Source: Serratia marcescens subsp. marcescens ATCC 13880 (GTDB lineage: Bacteria > Pseudomonadota > Gammaproteobacteria > Enterobacterales > Enterobacteriaceae). Taken from it: a stretch of DNA of 64,000 nucleotides. Under the pieces are notes generated by a model. The model saw only the letters and a list, made by a program, of their open reading frames with translations. It made no database searches and was not told where the DNA came from. The stretch is taken from the NCBI RefSeq assembly GCF_017299535.1, contig NZ_CP071238.1, positions 4,216,001-4,280,000 of the forward strand. The letters run 5' to 3'. Positions 63,965-64,000 of this stretch are shown one piece after another (positions within the stretch are counted from its first letter, which is position 1; each line of letters starts with the position of its first letter). A program made the translations under genes and the position numbers.

Positions 63965-64000
63965 TACCGCTACTCTAAATGATTGGAGCTGCATCAAGGC

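Noticed and set aside
1..64000. CRISPR arrays, tRNA or rRNA genes, prophage or insertion sequences
   Set aside because: No regular spaced repeats, tRNA-like cloverleaf with conserved arms, rRNA segments, transposase or integrase frames were seen on reading both strands.

Overview
The window looks like a chromosomal segment of an enterobacterium of the Serratia marcescens type. The base composition is GC-rich (about 60% by eye), the housekeeping proteins are close in length and motif to those of Escherichia coli, and blocks of E. coli gene order survive (mscS-fbaA-pgk-epd; tktA-loiP; speB-speA-metK; fhuBDC-fhuA-mrcB-hrpB-thpR-sfsA-dksA). The genus is an inference from gene content and was not tested by a search.

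Left part (1-10.5 kb): the end of an RluA-type pseudouridine synthase, a yaiL-like gene, a two-gene unit for folate-independent methionine synthesis (DUF1852/MesX plus the MetE-like core enzyme MesD), an aromatic-acid MFS transporter, mscS, a DUF1345 membrane protein, and the central-carbon run fbaA, pgk, epd.

Between epd and tktA, which lie close together in E. coli, there are about 16 kb of accessory metabolism. A carnitine block (LysR regulator, D-malate/tartrate dehydrogenase, BCCT transporter, YeaW/CntA oxygenase, an aldehyde dehydrogenase, YeaX/CntB reductase) can be read as a complete route from L-carnitine to trimethylamine plus pyruvate. It is followed by an Fbp-type ABC importer, and then by a possible amino-acid hydroxylation module: an EamA exporter divergent from a CsaA-like protein and a 2-oxoglutarate/Fe(II) dioxygenase, next to a BrnQ branched-chain amino-acid importer.

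After tktA and loiP comes the main accessory island (29.5-42.7 kb). Fourteen genes on the minus strand encode a three-component Rieske oxygenase (ferredoxin, alpha subunit without a beta subunit, FAD reductase), two SDRs, an IclR regulator, a two-domain extradiol-type dioxygenase, an MFS transporter, a cupin, an alpha/beta hydrolase, an aspartate-dehydrogenase-like enzyme, an aldehyde dehydrogenase and a thiamine-diphosphate enzyme. A second MFS transporter is divergent. The cluster looks like a complete ring-degradation pathway whose substrate I cannot name. It has a recognisable promoter with GAAAC/GTTTC palindromes and contains an ERIC element.

The right part (44-64 kb) has speB, speA with an overlapping small yqgB, and metK with a MetJ operator. 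This group is flanked by two copies of a hok/sok type I toxin-antitoxin locus. The right copy is intact; the left copy has a nonsense codon. Then follow the ferrichrome system fhuACDB (Fur box upstream of fhuA), mrcB, hrpB, thpR, sfsA and dksA.
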